From the NCBI GenBank assembly GCA_019648995.1, contig BLXT01007928.1:2345273-2365400 (forward strand): a DNA stretch of 20,128 nucleotides, read 5' to 3'. The notes under the pieces are model-generated. The model was not told the DNA's origin. It made no database searches and worked only from the letters and a program-made list of their open reading frames with translations. The translations under genes and the position numbers were made by a program. Numbering within the stretch: the stretch's first letter is position 1; each line of letters begins with the position of its first letter. The DNA comes from Plakobranchus ocellatus (taxonomy: Eukaryota; Mollusca; Gastropoda; Plakobranchidae). Of the stretch, positions 17,693 through 20,128 are shown one piece after another.

Positions 17693-20128
17693 AAAGCCAC
17701 TATGGAAAGCATTATCCCGTTTTGTATATATCCAGTTGGTATAATAACATCAGAAACCAAGGCAATGAAAACTTGGATGAAACAGTTCTTAAGAAAAGGC
17801 TTTAAATGTTCTAAGATTTCAGGCAAATAATTTTGAGAACTTTACATACAGTGACTAATACATTATTGTGAGAAAAAAAAATGTCATCATGAATGGTTGA
17901 AAGGCACATCCACTCCCAGCGTAATTTTCAAAATCAAAGTGCAACGGAATAATTGTTTCGCTAGTTTACTATGTCAGAGGGAGATACAGAAAATCTTACG
18001 TGCTCAACTCCATCAAAATACCGTCTTTATCATTTTATATGATGTTTATGCGTTTGAATCGATACGTGCGATCGTGTGTGAGTGAGTGTGTGGGTGTGCG
18101 TGTGCTCATGTAGTCACCCAGTTTTATCTATATTATCAGTTTTAGCAAGATTTCAGATGTCAAACCAAAAGAGTTATCCATTGTTTTAGAGATAAAATAA
18201 TATCTTACAGTTATCATATCTTACCTTATCTTTACTCTATTTGAAATTAGAAAAAAAACTCGGTTGGATTTCCTTCCATTGATAAATAAGCTTACGTATA
18301 CGTGATCTATATATGTATTCCCACCCCTGTAGGTGGCCTGGAAGCCTGAGATCACTATATTGTGAACTGACTTTACACAAAAAAACAAACCAAACACGTG
18401 TAATAATTTTCTCAACATTCATTATTGTCAATACATCCTTTATGAAAGGAAAGAAAAAACGGTAATAACTAGTCAAAGATTTTTTTTTTCTTTTTCATTT
18501 TCTAGATTGGGCGTCTCTTTTTATAAATGTTTTATTTAAAAAAAAAAGAAAGTCTTAGCCGCCGCATTGTTAAATATTTTTTGATGCATCAAAAAGAAAT
18601 CAAATAAATTCAAATTATTTTCTTTCACAGCTGCAATATAAAATGCTCTTTTTTCTTTAGAATCAGTAAAATAAATCTGTAATCATACTATTCTATCGGA
18701 ATCAGGGAAAATAACACTTAGAACAATATTTGGAAACAACTGAATAGTTGTAAGGGTTTCTGATAATTCAAGGGCTGTGGGTGGGTGGAGTAGGCCAATA
18801 AGCAAACTGCTTCAATAGATAACTACCAACTTAAATTTGTAATAAAATGAGATAAAGTTATAACTCAGTAATACAAGTAAACTATTGTTTTTAATCAACT
18901 TCGATGAAGTACACTTTTATAAGAAAATAAGTTTATTTTTTCGTGGCTCATCTTTTTTTCAGTTTTCAGAAATTATACACGCTTTGTTACCGATACCTTG
19001 ATAATTAAAAATTGCATATCTTTTTTATGGAATAGTGCATGAAAGTCATTTGGTTGTCTTGTTCTAAACTTGTTTCACGTCACCTAAACTTCGTGCGGAA
19101 CTTATGCGGAGACAATTCATTTTGTCCATTTGATTTACTCCCCCACTTTATGACTTCTGGAAAGAAATTTGAGAGAGATTTTAGAATTGTGTATTATCAT
19201 TTTAAAAAAAAAATGAACCTTCTTTTTTTGGGTCATTAGTAATTAGCTATTCCATAGCAGCAGCGTCAAAGGATGATAAAAATGTGTAATTTTATGAACG
19301 AGGCATGCTTCGTTGCAAAGGTCTGTAGCAAAAAAAGATCCTTGCGGGGAAAAATACAATTTTGTAATTAGATTTTTTTCCAAAAAAATTCACCCTGTCT
19401 TTTCTTTGCTTTTACTTTATTCATTTAAAATTTCATAGATTAAATATATGTCTTTCAATTGAGCTAGCATTTGGTTGTATTTGACAATACCAACACTCAA
19501 TCTTCTAAGTATTTTGCCTGAATTAACAACGATGGGAGAAAAGTATGTTGGATTAAGCCACCATGATGACCTAACGAGGTTTTTAATTTATCTCACACTG
19601 ATTATTGTACAACTATAAATACACATTTGTATCTTTATTTATAATGTTTCTCTTTTTTTTTCTTTTAAACCGAATCACTTGTCAAACATTCTATTACGTC
19701 TGAAATTAAAGAAACCAAAAGTTTTAAACAATAACTTTATATTCCGACGCATTTAATGTTTATGCTATGGTCAGTTTTTTTTTTAGTAAAAAATAACTTC
19801 GATCATTTTGAAATCAGAAAAAACTAAACATGCAGCACACATGGAAGAAAAAAAACACGTTTAAGGATCCAGAGGAAGGAGAATAGAAGGTTGATATTAA
19901 AAACGATTGAAGAAAAGTAAACAACAGACAACCGCCAACTAAAACTCGCTTGGAAAAAAAAAAAGGTTAATCCAACAAACAGTTGAACGTCTTTATGTAA
20001 GCCTGCCGTTGTGATAATACATTGTCACTTGCAATAAGTTCAGGCTTAATTTTGTATTTATTTTTCCCTTGTTCCCTTGTTCTATTTTATAAATTTACAT
20101 ATGGTTCATTTCGTATCCAATTCTCTCA
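17689..20128. other. Intergenic, no gene seen
   Basis: This is AT-rich sequence with a degenerate GT-rich tract (18074-18104) and several A or T homopolymers. Short open frames (17897-18085, 18221-18476, 19039-19239) lack recognisable motifs or convincing splice-bounded structure. Confidence 0.55.

Overview
This window looks like nuclear DNA of an animal. It is AT-rich and intron-dominated, with many dinucleotide microsatellites and several families of short inverted-repeat transposons. The one recognisable gene has GT-AG introns and a polyadenylation signal. A lophotrochozoan, perhaps a mollusc, is my guess from the overall style: long (CT)n tracts, many short MITEs, and frequent TAGATCTA and TAGGCCTA palindromes. 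The sequence does not prove it.

The only protein-coding gene I can support is on the plus strand, in four tiny coding exons (2114-2129, 6605-6660, 8175-8262, 10657-10691). Joined, they give a 64-residue lysine-rich protein that matches the TMA7 (CCDC72) family along its full length. It runs from an MSGREGGKKKPLKQ start, through an acidic EMDDDD patch and a KQKQKEEQK helix, to a GGIKKSGKK end. All three introns obey GT-AG, an in-frame TAA lies 24 bases upstream of the ATG, and an AATAAA lies about 240 bases after the stop. No single exon is long enough to stand out as an ORF.

Region by region: 1-2060 is intergenic, with a (CT)n tract, a long (TTG)n-type tract and a (GA)n tract. 2060-10950 is the TMA7 gene. 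Its 4.5-kb first intron is a transposon landing zone. It holds a 272-bp MITE with near-perfect 40-bp inverted repeats and an exact 8-bp target duplication, and a 775-bp inverted-repeat element enclosing a broken PIF/Harbinger-like transposase fragment. It also holds a 75-bp relative of the MITE and three copies of a 435-450-bp element, two of them head-to-tail. Intron 3 has a 13-G run near its donor and an 85-bp tandem repeat that carries acceptor-like TTTTTCTCCAG motifs.

10951-20128 has no gene I can support. It holds a 1434-bp element bounded by about 35-bp inverted repeats (11641-13074), a weak candidate minus-strand exon near 13961-14028, and a family of diverged direct repeats at 14594-16133. 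A tRNA-like SINE remnant lies near 16770-16835, and there are several CT/AT microsatellites.

Apart from TMA7 there is no gene network here. The main interest is transposon biology inside and beside a very compact conserved gene. I found no clear evidence of a previously undescribed system.
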